From: Chara braunii
Lineage: Eukaryota; Streptophyta; Charophyceae; Charales; Characeae
Assembly: GCA_003427395.1 (NCBI GenBank)
Contig: BFEA01000538.1
Location: forward strand, 937,417-967,259
DNA: 29,843 bases
Reading direction: 5' to 3'
Part shown: positions 9,811-18,800 of the stretch, piece after piece
Position numbering within the stretch: the first letter of the stretch is position 1
How the letters are laid out: each line of letters begins with the position of its first letter
Notes under the pieces: generated by a model
What the model saw: only the letters and a program-made list of their open reading frames with translations
Database searches by the model: none
What the model was told of the DNA's origin: nothing
Made by a program: the position numbers and the translations under genes

Positions 9811-9865
9811 CCAATCAGATTCGTCGTGCGATAGGTAAGTCCTATCGATCCACACAGCTGATTGG
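9811..9865. promoter_or_regulatory. Nested palindrome with paired CCAAT boxes
   Basis: ccaatcag (9811-9818) is mirrored by ctgattgg (9858-9865), and inside lie cgatagg (9829-9835) and cctatcg (9841-9847). The spacers are equal (10, 5 and 10 bases), so the figure is symmetrical. CCAAT boxes bind NF-Y in eukaryotic promoters. There is no convincing gene nearby, so a promoter role is only one possibility; a small fold-back element is another. Confidence 0.35.
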
Positions 9866-9868
9866 TGA

Positions 9869-10986
9869 GCGGGAGTCATTGATGGATCGACTGGGCGTCA
9901 TACACCAGACTCAGAGGGTGAGAAGAGAAAAAGGCGCGGGAGGCGGCGCAAGACGGGTCCAAGATTCAAACGATCAAGAAAGGAAAATGGGCGCGCAAAA
10001 AGCAAGACGAGGGAGGGAGGGAGAGAAAGAAAAACAGTTACGAGGAGAGAAGAAGAGGAGGGAGAAGGAAAGAGAGCGTGGGAGGGAGCGATGCAGGAAA
10101 CAGAGGGGAGGAAGCTTTTGCATGCATGGCACCGTCAACAAAAAAAAGAAAAAAGACACCGAAACAGTTACAGCTTGCTTCAATCCTAATTCAAAATTGA
10201 AATCATCATATCCGTGCGCGAAAGAGCGACGTGGGAAAGGGAAATCCTACACCTATTCGTTTCCAGATGAAATTCCAGAAGTTTTTCCCGACGCGGCCAA
10301 GAACATTCACACATTCAAAATGAACTCGTCGAAGTTCCGCTTGTTCCAGAATTCCCAACTGTCGAGCCCAATTCCCAATGCGCTCACTAAGGCACACGTA
10401 AATTCCCATGTATTTCCCGACTTTGCAAAAAGAAAAACAGAACCCAGCAGTCGAAGAAGTTCTCAAAAAAAAAGAAAGGAAAATGCGACACCCGAAAATA
10501 AGAAATCGAAACGGGGTTTTCCTGGGGTTGGTATGATACAAGCAAAAGAAACGGTACGAAAGATGGCACGGGGTCGGGAAGTAGTTCGTCACATATGTGA
10601 CGTGCAGGGGGTTCCAAAATTTTGCGATCTCCTGATTGCACGTCATGGCGAAAGAAAGAGGGAAGGACAGAATGATGCATGAGGAACCAAGCGTATCAAC
10701 AGAGCTAAAGAAGTACAAGGAACGATAACTGGGTCGCGGCTGAGATGGCGACAACATCCGTTGCAAGATCTGCGGAGCCCTTTCATATGCAACCCTCTGC
10801 CTCGTGGAGATCGTCCAAGTGAAGCCATCATGGTCCACCTAATCTCCGTGTGCTTTGCACCCCTGCTCGTTGCCGTCCGCCGAATCGACTCGTAGGTTGA
10901 CGTCATCGTCGATGGCGTGATCTTCGCAAAGCTTACCGATTCTTGTCGATGAAGGGAGGGGGGGGGGGGGTCAAGTGGAAGGGGAT
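9869..10986. other. Purine-rich intergenic DNA; possible 3' flank or LTR of the retroelement
   Basis: The plus strand has a 267-codon frame (9879-10682) rich in Lys, Arg and Glu that I regard as a purine-tract artefact. A run of G lies at about 10957-10970. The 3' LTR of the element to the right would be expected here, but without its partner I cannot delimit one. Confidence 0.35.
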
Positions 10987-11619
10987 CTACCACCGCCTAG
11001 TTGGAATAGGCCAGTAGAGGCAGTACATGTCGGGGATCTCGCGGGGGTGATGGGGAGGGAGTGGGGGTAGGAAGCGATTCATCCCTTCCATCGTCACTGG
11101 GAGCTCCTCATTTCGGACGATTCGGTGGAAGTGGGGGAAATGATCGCCACTGCGGGGGAGGGAGGCGAGGTAGTCGTGATAGAAGGAGGAGAGGGTACGG
11201 AAAAGCGCCGCTCGAAAGATCTCGAAGTGGCGGCAAGCGGGGATTGTCCCCGTGGCGACGTAGTAAACTTCTACCACGTTGGATTGCTCCCATGCAGCAA
11301 TAAACAGCAGGAGATGCCAATAGAATGTGGGAGCAGGGGACTGAAGGGAGGTGTGGGTGTGGACGGTGGCGAGTAAACGAGTAGAGTAGAAGTCACAGAA
11401 GAGATGGGGATGGAAGGGATGGGAAGGGAAGGTGACAGGGGTACGGATCTGCTCGAGGGTGAGGAAATCAAGGGGTCGGCGAGACAGAGTGCGAGGACGA
11501 AGGCCTATCGCCCGCATCGGTACGTGGACGAACTGGGGGACGGGCAGGGCTGGAGGGGGAGGAGGATCTGCTCCTCCTCCGTCGCGCGGTACTTGAGGTG
11601 GTGGCTGCAAGTTTGCCAT
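10987..11619 (-). CDS. Post-integrase open frame C, 210 aa, unknown function
   Basis: The chosen start MANLQPPPQVPRD (ATG 11617-11619) gives a Pro-rich head, then RPLDFLTLEQIRTPV, FYWHLLLFIAAWEQSNVV (a hydrophobic stretch that could be a buried helix or a membrane segment), and ATGTIPACRHFEIFRAALF. It overlaps the end of frame B by about 150 bases in a different frame, and both frames look protein-like in the overlap. No family is recognised. It is the last open frame of the element. Confidence 0.5.
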   Translation of the reverse strand: MANLQPPPQVPRDGGGADPPPPPALPVPQFVHVPMRAIGLRPRTLSRRPLDFLTLEQIRTPVTFPSHPFHPHLFCDFYSTRLLATVHTHTSLQSPAPTFYWHLLLFIAAWEQSNVVEVYYVATGTIPACRHFEIFRAALFRTLSSFYHDYLASLPRSGDHFPHFHRIVRNEELPVTMEGMNRFLPPLPPHHPREIPDMYCLYWPIPTRRW

Positions 11620-12494
11620 CTTCGGGCTTTGGTGGATCCGGATCCCTGATCGGATTGCTGTCGATGCGCAGGCTGGCCCTGCTGGCGAACTCCAGTTGTC
11701 GCTTCCCGGTGGCAATTTCCTCGCGCCTGCGCGCAGCTTCCGGATCTTCCGCCTCCGTTCCCGTACGCGTCGCTTCCTCCGGTGGGGCTTCCCACTCAGA
11801 TCCGGCTTCTTCTTCCTCTTCACTCAGCTCGCCTTCGCTATGTTCACTATAGCTTCCCTCCTCCAGTGTTTCCTCGTCGTCTTTTTCTTCTTCGTCGTTG
11901 CCGTCGTCGATCACCACTTCTTCTTCCCTCGGGTAGAAGGTGTAAGGGATGATCTTGTACGGCTTCAGATACTCCTGCCGCGATGGTAGCGTATCCTCAT
12001 CCCTAAGTTCCTCCAAGCACGAATTCCACTGAAGGTACGGATCCAAGGATCGTTCGTAAATATACGGAGCAGGACTGTTGTCACTTTGAAAGTAGATGTC
12101 GGGCGAGAGATCGTCCACCAATTGTACGATCGGTGCGATGAGTTGTTGTGCAATCAACTGACGGCGACCCGGTTGTACCGATCCAAAGAGGAATCCAATA
12201 AGATCTCCTTCCGCATTAGTCCTCCAACCCTGTTTGATCAGCAGCTCCGGATTCTCAATCCACGTGGGGTGCTCGATAGTGCCCGTCCACTTTACTTGTA
12301 CTCGGGTCAGGCAGAAGGACAACTTCCTCAAAAATCTCGCGCCACAGCCGCCAATGTCCAAGATTGATAAGAGGGACCGAAAGAGGTTCGAATAAGAAGG
12401 AGATAGAAGGGTGGAGATCGGATTGCCAGAAGGTGGGGAAGAGAGAGGGAAGACCAAAGATAGAGAGAGGGGCGAGAAGATTAGCGTGGTTCAT
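11468..12494 (-). pseudogene. Post-integrase open frame B, acidic protein, frameshifted
   Basis: The start MNHANLLAPLS (ATG 12492-12494) overlaps the stop of frame A. The first 60-odd codons (through REIFEEVVLLPDP) lie in one frame; the rest (KWTGTIEHPTWIENPELL onward) lies in another, so a frameshift near 12290-12310 is likely. The downstream part has an ordered region (LIKQGWRTNAEGDLIGFLFG), then a long acidic stretch rich in Glu/Asp, a basic RRRRSRSSSP stretch and a Ser/Pro tail. No family is recognised. The last 150 or so bases overlap frame C. Confidence 0.55.
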
Positions 12495-12973
12495 TGGGGA
12501 TGGGGGAAGGGGACGAGGGTAGGGATCGCAACTGGCCAATCGCGTGGTGATCGACGAATACCGTCAAGATCCGATGCAAAGATTGGGATGATGTTATACC
12601 CCTCCCGGGGCAGGACGTGCTGCCACACGTTAGACACTTGCTCCGTCCACTCGCGCAGCGAGGCCAAGATCGGGGTATGCCGCAGCGGATTGACCGAGCT
12701 AATGTCGCCGGTGAATCCTGCCACCGTGGTGACGTGGCTCGTTTTGGGACCCGCTCGCCGATGAACTGCGGTAACTTTTGCGAACACTATCGCGTTAGAG
12801 CTTCCTTCTATCCGAAATGCGGCAGCGACACAGATACCTTCGTCGCAGAAGAATCGCATCAAACGGCGGACATCCGTATTGAGCCGGGGGTGACAAACTT
12901 GTCGAATCTCTGAGATGTGGTCACGTGGCTGCCGCAGCTGTGCGTCAAGAACCCGCTCCGTGATAAAACTCAT
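12491..12973 (-). CDS. Post-integrase open frame A, 160 aa, unknown function
   Basis: Starts at MSFITERVLDAQLRQPRD, where the ATG overlaps the stop of the preceding integrase frame. The product has balanced composition, with RRLMRFFCDEGICVAAAFRIEG and a C-terminal DWPVAIPTLVPFPHPQ. No signal peptide, membrane segment or known motif is seen. It ends in a TGA that again overlaps an ATG (12491-12494). I do not recognise a family; the position after integrase is where some LTR elements carry extra genes, but nothing here resembles an envelope protein. Confidence 0.55.
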   Translation of the reverse strand: MSFITERVLDAQLRQPRDHISEIRQVCHPRLNTDVRRLMRFFCDEGICVAAAFRIEGSSNAIVFAKVTAVHRRAGPKTSHVTTVAGFTGDISSVNPLRHTPILASLREWTEQVSNVWQHVLPREGYNIIPIFASDLDGIRRSPRDWPVAIPTLVPFPHPQ

Positions 12974-13353
12974 GGCGAGGTCGGAGAGGAGGACAAGGGA
13001 CAAGAGGGAGAAAGAGAAGAGAGGGTTAGATCGTCGTCGTTTTCCTTGCTTTCCGAGGAAGAGGAAAGAGGAAGATCAGGGAAAGGAAGAGGGCGAAGGT
13101 AGGAGGTATGTCGGACGATGGGGACAGAGTTATGGCTGGCACTAGCCTCAGGCGCGATACGCACCGTGTTGGCGCCGTTGGGTCCAAGCTCGACCACGCG
13201 AAAACAGCCAGAAAACTTGGGAGCGAGTTTCCGGTCGCGTGCACATTTACGTACCTGCACTAGGTCCCCTAATTTATATTGATGTTGGGCCCCAACATTT
13301 CTATCTTGAGCCTCGTAGCTACGGACCTGTCTACCGTGGACCAGTTCGGTCAT
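12970..13353 (-). CDS. Integrase C-terminal (GPY/F-like) domain, separate open frame
   Basis: A 127-codon frame beginning MTELVHGRQV and containing YKLGDLVQVRK, then APKFSGCFRVVELGPNGANTVRI, which matches the small beta-barrel after the integrase core in Ty3/gypsy elements (usual form: a GDLV strand, then a PKF.GPF-like stretch). The tail is rich in Ser and acidic residues. Its ATG overlaps the stop of the core frame, and its own TGA overlaps the next ATG (ATGA at 12970-12973). The family's domain normally continues the integrase polypeptide, so a frameshift in this copy is the alternative to true reinitiation. Confidence 0.6.
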   Translation of the reverse strand: MTELVHGRQVRSYEAQDRNVGAQHQYKLGDLVQVRKCARDRKLAPKFSGCFRVVELGPNGANTVRIAPEASASHNSVPIVRHTSYLRPLPFPDLPLSSSSESKENDDDLTLSSLSPSCPLSSSPTSP

Positions 13354-14230
13354 CCTTTGCCTTTTTCAGCTAGCTTCGGAACGGCCCGTTCCATTAAGTT
13401 GGCGTACCTTTTAGCCTTAGCTTTAAGGGTCGCACGCGTGTCTCTACCCCCTGCTTCGACAATTTCCGAGTTACCCTGGTAATCGACACAGCGGAGGCTA
13501 TTAGTTCGAAGTTGAAAGAAGCCAAACCCCGTAGATTCAAGAGGGGTGGACCGGTGTATCCCGACGATATGATATACGATTTCGGGCCAAGGACGCGTAT
13601 CGTGTGCCGCTAAGTTCCTGCGAAGGGCGGTTTTAATCATACGGTTGGCATTCTCGACCAACCCGTTGACTGGGACACGTGGGGTGCCATATGTCGGAGC
13701 GTGACGCCCCTTCGCGCAAGTAGTTCTTCTACCTCACCTCTAAATTCAGATCCATTGTCGGTTAGAATTTCTTCCGTATCTAGATGGGTATAGAGGAACC
13801 GTTCGATATACGTGGCTATTTTTGCGGTCTTTCGGGTCTTACACGGATAGACTTCGATGTATTTGGAAAAGTGGTCAATTAATACTAATAGAATAGAATA
13901 TTCACAGCGGTTTGGGCCAGGTGGCACATCAATATTTGTCGTGTCCATACTAACTCGCTGGAAAGGACGCTCTACTTCAGTTGGTACGATCGTGTTTGGT
14001 CCCCGTATAGGGGTGCGATCAGCAGCACATTCTACCCAATCGACAAACCCGGTTTCGAAAGGATGACAGTCGACTCCATAAACCCGTGCAATACATGAGC
14101 AAAAACAACATAATTTATCGGGGAGGGTGGCAAAGAAAGCAGAGGTAGTAAGAGGGGCAAAATTAGTAGGGGAAGAAGGGGTGGCAAACATGACGACAGA
14201 GGGGAAGAGATGGGACTCAATAAGGGAGAG
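13350..14230 (-). pseudogene. Integrase catalytic core of the Ty3/gypsy element, frameshifted
   Basis: The upstream part (to about 13660) carries VSMDTTNIDV and, after a hydrophobic LLVLIDHFSKYIEVYP strand, EEILTDNGSEF, which supply the first two acids of the DDE triad. The third acid lies in GLVENANRMIKTALRR in another frame, so a one-base-type frameshift separates them at about 13660-13675. The preceding zinc-binding region is poorly kept (FVDWVECAADRTP in place of the paired cysteines). The core frame ends in a TGA at 13350-13352 that overlaps the next ATG (ATGA at 13350-13353). Confidence 0.8.
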
Positions 14231-14250
14231 AGAGTTAGTCCGCGCGTCAC

Positions 14251-14643
14251 TTATGGCTTCGACAAGATCTCCACTTGGCCGTACTGAGGCCCGATCTCTT
14301 GCGCAGGTTCGTTCCACGGAATCACCTCCTCACTCTTCAGAACTTTCTCAGGCCGGTGCAATCGTGTCAATCCGTTCGCGTTCCCGTGTTTCTCGTGCTT
14401 CCGGTGACGGATGTCAAAGTCCATGCTCTGCAGCACCATTGCCCATCGCCTGATCATGCCCGAGTAATCCTTCGACTTCTTCAGAGCCAACAAGGGTTCA
14501 TGACCAGTCACCAGAGTGAATTTTCGTCCGTATAGATAAGCACGAAAGTGACTGATTCCCCAAAGAGCTGCGTAACATTCTCCCGTCGGAGCGGCGTAGT
14601 TGCGCTTGCAGGCGGACACTGATTTGGATGCATACTCTACCAC
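14251..14643 (-). pseudogene. RNase H domain of the Ty3/gypsy element, catalytically damaged
   Basis: In the same frame as the RT catalytic part, after the amber stop. It shows VEYASKSVS, YAAPTGECYAALWGI, FRAYLYGRKFTLVT and RRWAMVLQSMDFDI, the normal order of a Ty3/gypsy RNase H. The family TDH motif is TGH here, and the late Asp of the usual ADALSR motif is replaced (GNANGLTR), so two of the metal-binding acids are gone. The acidic residue in GEC is kept. Confidence 0.8.
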
Positions 14644-14670
14644 ACCCTCGCGTCCGCTTGGTCCTACCTA

Positions 14671-15345
14671 GGCAAGGATCGCCGAAATCGCCTCTGGCTG
14701 CCAGTCAGTGATGAGGACAAAAGGTTTTTCGGGATCTGGTTTTATAAGGACCGGAGCCGAAATGAGAGCGGCCTTGAGTTTGGAAAATGCTTGATCGCAC
14801 TCCGGTGTCCAGATCAACGGCTGATCCTTATGCAGTAGATTTGTGAGGGGTCCCGCAATCGCTGCGAAACCCTTGATAAATCTTCGGTAGTACGAGGCTA
14901 GGCGTAGAAAGGCGCGAACTTGCGTGATAGTGGTGGGCGGTGGTGCGTCCCTGACAACTGCCAGTTTCTGTGGCTCCGGTTGGAGTCCCTTGTTTGTCAC
15001 CACGTGTCCTAGGAAGGAAATGGTGGTGAGAAAGAACTGACACTTCTCAAGCGCCACCTTGAAACCTGCATCTCGTAATGCATGCAGTGCCCATTCGATG
15101 TGTTGCACGTGTCCCTCGTAGGAGCTCGAATACATAAGGACGTCATCCATGTACACGATCACGCAGTAGTTGATGATGCTCTGTGCCAAACGAGTCTTCC
15201 GTACAAAATTCTGAAAAGCCATATCCATGGCGAACATCAAACTTGCTGAAAAATTGAGCACTCCCAATCGTATCCAACAACTCATCAATTCGGGGGAGGG
15301 GGTACACATCTTTGATCGTGATATCATTCAACTTCCGATAATCAA
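14671..15345 (-). pseudogene. Reverse transcriptase fragment (Ty3/gypsy)
   Basis: The N-terminal piece ([19 protein letters not shown], then [11 protein letters not shown]) lies in one frame up to about 15230. The catalytic strand with [11 protein letters not shown] and the thumb/connection region lie in another frame. Compared with family members, about 35-40 residues of the palm (the stretch leading to the usual MPFGL-type motif) are missing at about 15228, and this coincides with the frame change. The right end is cut within the RT N-terminus, where the Hsp70-TIM gene begins. An in-frame amber stop at 14668-14670 ends the product before RNase H. Polymerase activity is not expected. Confidence 0.85.
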
Positions 15346-15350
15346 CGGGA

Positions 15351-15842
15351 AAGCAGCCGGCGCTCTCACAATCAAGTCCGGTCCCGACTAGTATCGGCGA
15401 CTCTTCTTGCACGGTGGAGGCGTGCTCCGGAGGGAAGACAATAGGTAAGCAGCCGGCGCTTTCACAGTCAAGTAAAGTCCCGACTAATCTCGGTGAGTCT
15501 TCTTCCCAGCTGCAGGTGTGTTCTGATAAGAAGGGCGACTCGATTTGCCCCCTGCAGGTGGGTTCCAGAGAGAAAGGGGACTCTTCTTGCCGGGTAGAGG
15601 TGTGTTCCAATGCGAAGACAATCGGTAAGCAGCCGGCGCGTTCACAGTCAAGTAAAGTCTTGACTAATCTCGGGGACTCTTCTTCCCAGCTGCAGGCGTG
15701 TTCTGATAAGAAGGGCGACTCTTCTTGCTTGCCGGAGGTGTGTTACGGTGCAAGGGGTGACTCTTCTTGCCGGGTGGAGGTGTGTTCCGATGCGAAGGTC
15801 GACTCTTCTCGCCCGCTGGAGGTGTGTTCCGATGAGAAGGTC
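15351..15842 (+). repeat. In-frame 42-bp minisatellite with a higher-order unit
   Basis: Eight 42-base units (14 codons; type [14 protein letters not shown]) start at 15399, 15495, 15537, 15579, 15675, 15717, 15759 and 15801. They are grouped in three larger blocks, each opened by aagcagccggcg (15351, 15447, 15627; offsets 96 and 180). All units keep one frame with the gene downstream. The unit resembles the gene's own phosphate-1 hairpin ([15 protein letters not shown], from 15879) at both the DNA and protein level. The sister copy at 28.7 kb has only one such unit. Confidence 0.85.
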
Positions 15843-18800
15843 CGTGTTAACGTGCCACCTCGCATAGCGATTGACCTCGGCACTTCTTGTTGCCGGGTGG
15901 CGGTGTGTTGCGATGGGAAGGTCCAGGTCATACCGGACGTGTTTGGGAAACGCTTGACACCATCTGTTATCGCATTCACGGACGAGAAGTGTTTGGTGGG
16001 CGAACAAGCAAAGAAGCAACTGCTGCGCAAAACGGAAAACTTGCTTTACGAGGCGAGACGCCTCATCGGACGGGATTACGATGCGATCACAGAAGGGGAG
16101 AGAAAATGGTGGCCGTTCATCGTCGTTAAGGGACAATCAGGCGAGGCTATGCTGGAAGTAAAGAGTAAAATCTTGTCCTCTCTGATGAGCTATTCTGGAG
16201 ATGAGCTTAAAAAGCTATCCTCTTCGATGCGCGATTTCCTACATGTGGTTGATCAAAGAGGAGTACTCAATATTAGGAGAGGGTCTACGGCGGATCTTGA
16301 GAATAGGTACTTGGCACCTGAGCAGATACTCGCGGTGTTTCTAGCGAAGATGAAGAGTGATGCCGAGACTTTCCTCGAATGCGGCGAGCTGCAGAGCGCG
16401 GTTATTGCCGTTCCAGCGCTCTACTTGGATAGGCAGCGGTCGGCGACCAAACTGGCAGCCGAGATCGCAGGCTTCACGGATGTGCAGCTCGTCAGCGAAT
16501 CAACGGCGGCTGCTTTGAGCTACGCGCAGCACAAGGGACTCATCACCTCCGGCTGCTCTGCTGTTTCTTCGAAAAAACAAACTGAAAGCGGCACGAAGAT
16601 GCTTGTAGTTGCTATGGGAGGAGGAAACTGTGAAGCTGCCATGATTACGATTACCGGCGGAGAGCTCAGAGTGGACTCCTCAGCAGGCAATCCAAGTCTC
16701 GGAGGCATGGACTTCGACCACAAGATGATGGAACTAGTACTTAGTCGCGTGCAGAAGCAGTTTCGTCGGACTCTCCCACTGAGCAGCAGCACGTTGAGAG
16801 AGCTGAAGACAGCGTGCGAAAAGGCGAAGAAGGACCTGACCTTGATGACCGACGCTCAGGTTGGGCCTGAGATTTTCGGCGGTGATGACGACGTCAAGGT
16901 GATCATCGGCCGCAGTGAATACGAGGAACATTGTAAGAGTTTGCTGGAGGAGTGCATGAATTACGTACAAAGAGTCTTGGGGGAAAGCAAAGCTCCAATT
17001 TCCGATGTGAAGGAAGTCGTGTTGGTAGGTGGGTCGACCCGCATTCCCATGGTCGTAGACATGCTTAGGACGCACCTCGGCTTCAACCCAAGGCCCCACC
17101 CTTATCAGGACGACGCCGTTGTGCGCGGGGCAGCACTCTTTGCTGATTGCAGCGACCAGGTTATCGAGATTCATCCCATAGTCATTGCGTTCCTTGCACA
17201 GTGGAATGGTACCTATCAACACATTTACGAACAGGGTATGAGGCCGACGCGCTTCGCATTGCCAATACCTGAGGGTAGGCCATGGTCGGGTTCGACGCCA
17301 GAATATTGTGTATATGATCTGGATATGTATGAGGGGACAAGAGGTGATACATTATCATGCAGACCAACTGGCATGGTAAGCGTGAGTGCAGAGATGAAAA
17401 CAAGTTTCAGCTGTAGAGAGATGATAAAAATTGATCGATGCGGGATAATGCGACTTGACGAGGAATCGGCTTCAAAACTTGATGTGTTTTTTAAAATCGG
17501 GCAACGACCTCCACATGTGATCGATAGTTGGAAGAAGCTTGCCAAGGAGCTCCCTGGAAGAAGCTTGCCAAGAATCGCAGAGATGAGCGCCAGTAGCCAA
17601 TGGAAGAAGTACAGCAACGAGGTGGAGAAAAGAGAGTCTGCATGCCCGCGCTGGCTGTGGAATATTATATGTGAATGGAAGCGTGACATCGAGGGACGGC
17701 CTGGCAACGAGGCAGAATGTGGTTGCATAGGGATCAGCGAATTAACCTCCCGGTTTGCCGAATTCCGAAAGGCGTGCGAATATGCATTCGGAGCAATGCG
17801 GGCGAGACCAACGTCAGGAAGAAAGTTCTTGGTGGTGGATTGCTGGAAATCCAACGATATTGAGGACTGCTTGTATAATCTTTTCGTGAGCAGGGGCCCA
17901 GAGCTCTGCGAGATGGTCATCTCCATGCCGCTTCAGGAGCTCCGCAAGAGAAAGGAGTGTATCGCTGAAATGGTGGGAATTCGATTAGCGGCACCCTGCC
18001 TTTCGACCAAGGCGACCCCCAACGCCTTGACGAAGGACGGGATCCCCTTCGTCCTGCTCAAGGCAGGGCCCGCCGTAAAGAGCTCTGGCGATCCAGAGAA
18101 TCTTTGCTCGGGGTGGAACAAGTTTGTCGGTGAGCAGGTGTCGCTCGCCCTGCAAGCTGGTCTTCAGGTCGTCTTGCGCCTTGGAAGAGATCATTCTGAC
18201 GATATGCAAATCCAGAATGAGGCATTCGAGCTGGAGGCGGAGAAGCGGAACTGCGAAATGCAGCTCCGGGACATTGTCGGTCGCATCGGCAAGAATTTTC
18301 GAAACATAATTGTCGCTTACCTGCCTCCATCTCGTGTGCCATTGTCGGCAACCAGAGCGGTTGCAGCAGAGGCCACCAGCGTAGCGCCGTGTGACTTAGT
18401 TGTGGAGGTGGTTCGGCACATCAGACGTGTAATTGGAGACATGGTGAGCGCAGAAGCCGCCGATGCAACACGCATCCTTATCGGCGGATGTGAGACGGCG
18501 GACACGTGGCATGCCCTGCTAAGTAGGTGGCATGCGATTGACGGCTTTCTTCTTGAGGCGGGGCTCCGAGACCCTCTCCTGTTCGACAAGCTCCTCCTCA
18601 GCGGGGGACCAAGCGGGCGAATTGGCCAGGAAAGGGTCGGCAAAGTGCTGCTTTGTGGCGGCCAAGAGGACAATGTGACCCTCAGTGAGTACGACATGGT
18701 CTGGTTGAGCGCTGTCACACGCAAGCTTATGGGTACAGAGGAGGTCCTCTGGATGACGACGAAGTATGTCCTTACTGAGGAGGGCAGTTCAGAAAAGAAC

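Larger units (their letters stand above)
10987..15345 (-). mobile_element. Degenerate Ty3/gypsy-type LTR retrotransposon, truncated inside reverse transcriptase
   Basis: Reading leftwards on the minus strand: RT (from about 15345), RNase H, integrase zinc/core region, integrase C-terminal domain, then three further open frames. This RT-RNaseH-INT order is diagnostic of Ty3/gypsy. The gag and protease genes, the first part of RT and the 5' LTR are missing; the right edge abuts the Hsp70-TIM gene at about 15345. The element carries an RT deletion with frame change, an in-frame stop before RNase H, a frameshift in integrase, and lost RNase H catalytic residues. It is not autonomous. The left boundary given is only the last open frame; an LTR may lie beyond it. 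Confidence 0.85.

Noticed and set aside
9879-10682. 267-codon open frame on the plus strand
   Set aside because: Composition is dominated by Lys, Arg and Glu from a purine-rich tract, with no domain or conserved-looking segment; likely an artefact.
10940-10985. Polypurine tract priming site of the retroelement
   Set aside because: The G-rich run is on the plus strand, whereas the element reads on the minus strand, so the polarity is wrong.
15414-15850. Signal or transit peptide at the N-terminus of the fusion
   Set aside because: The region is a 42-base minisatellite in frame, hydrophilic and Cys/Ser-rich, with no initiating Met or hydrophobic core.
17225-17926. 233-codon antisense frame inside the Hsp70-TIM gene, partly matched at 26904-27470
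   Set aside because: It is the shadow of the sense coding sequence; its conservation follows from the identical tract in the two copies.
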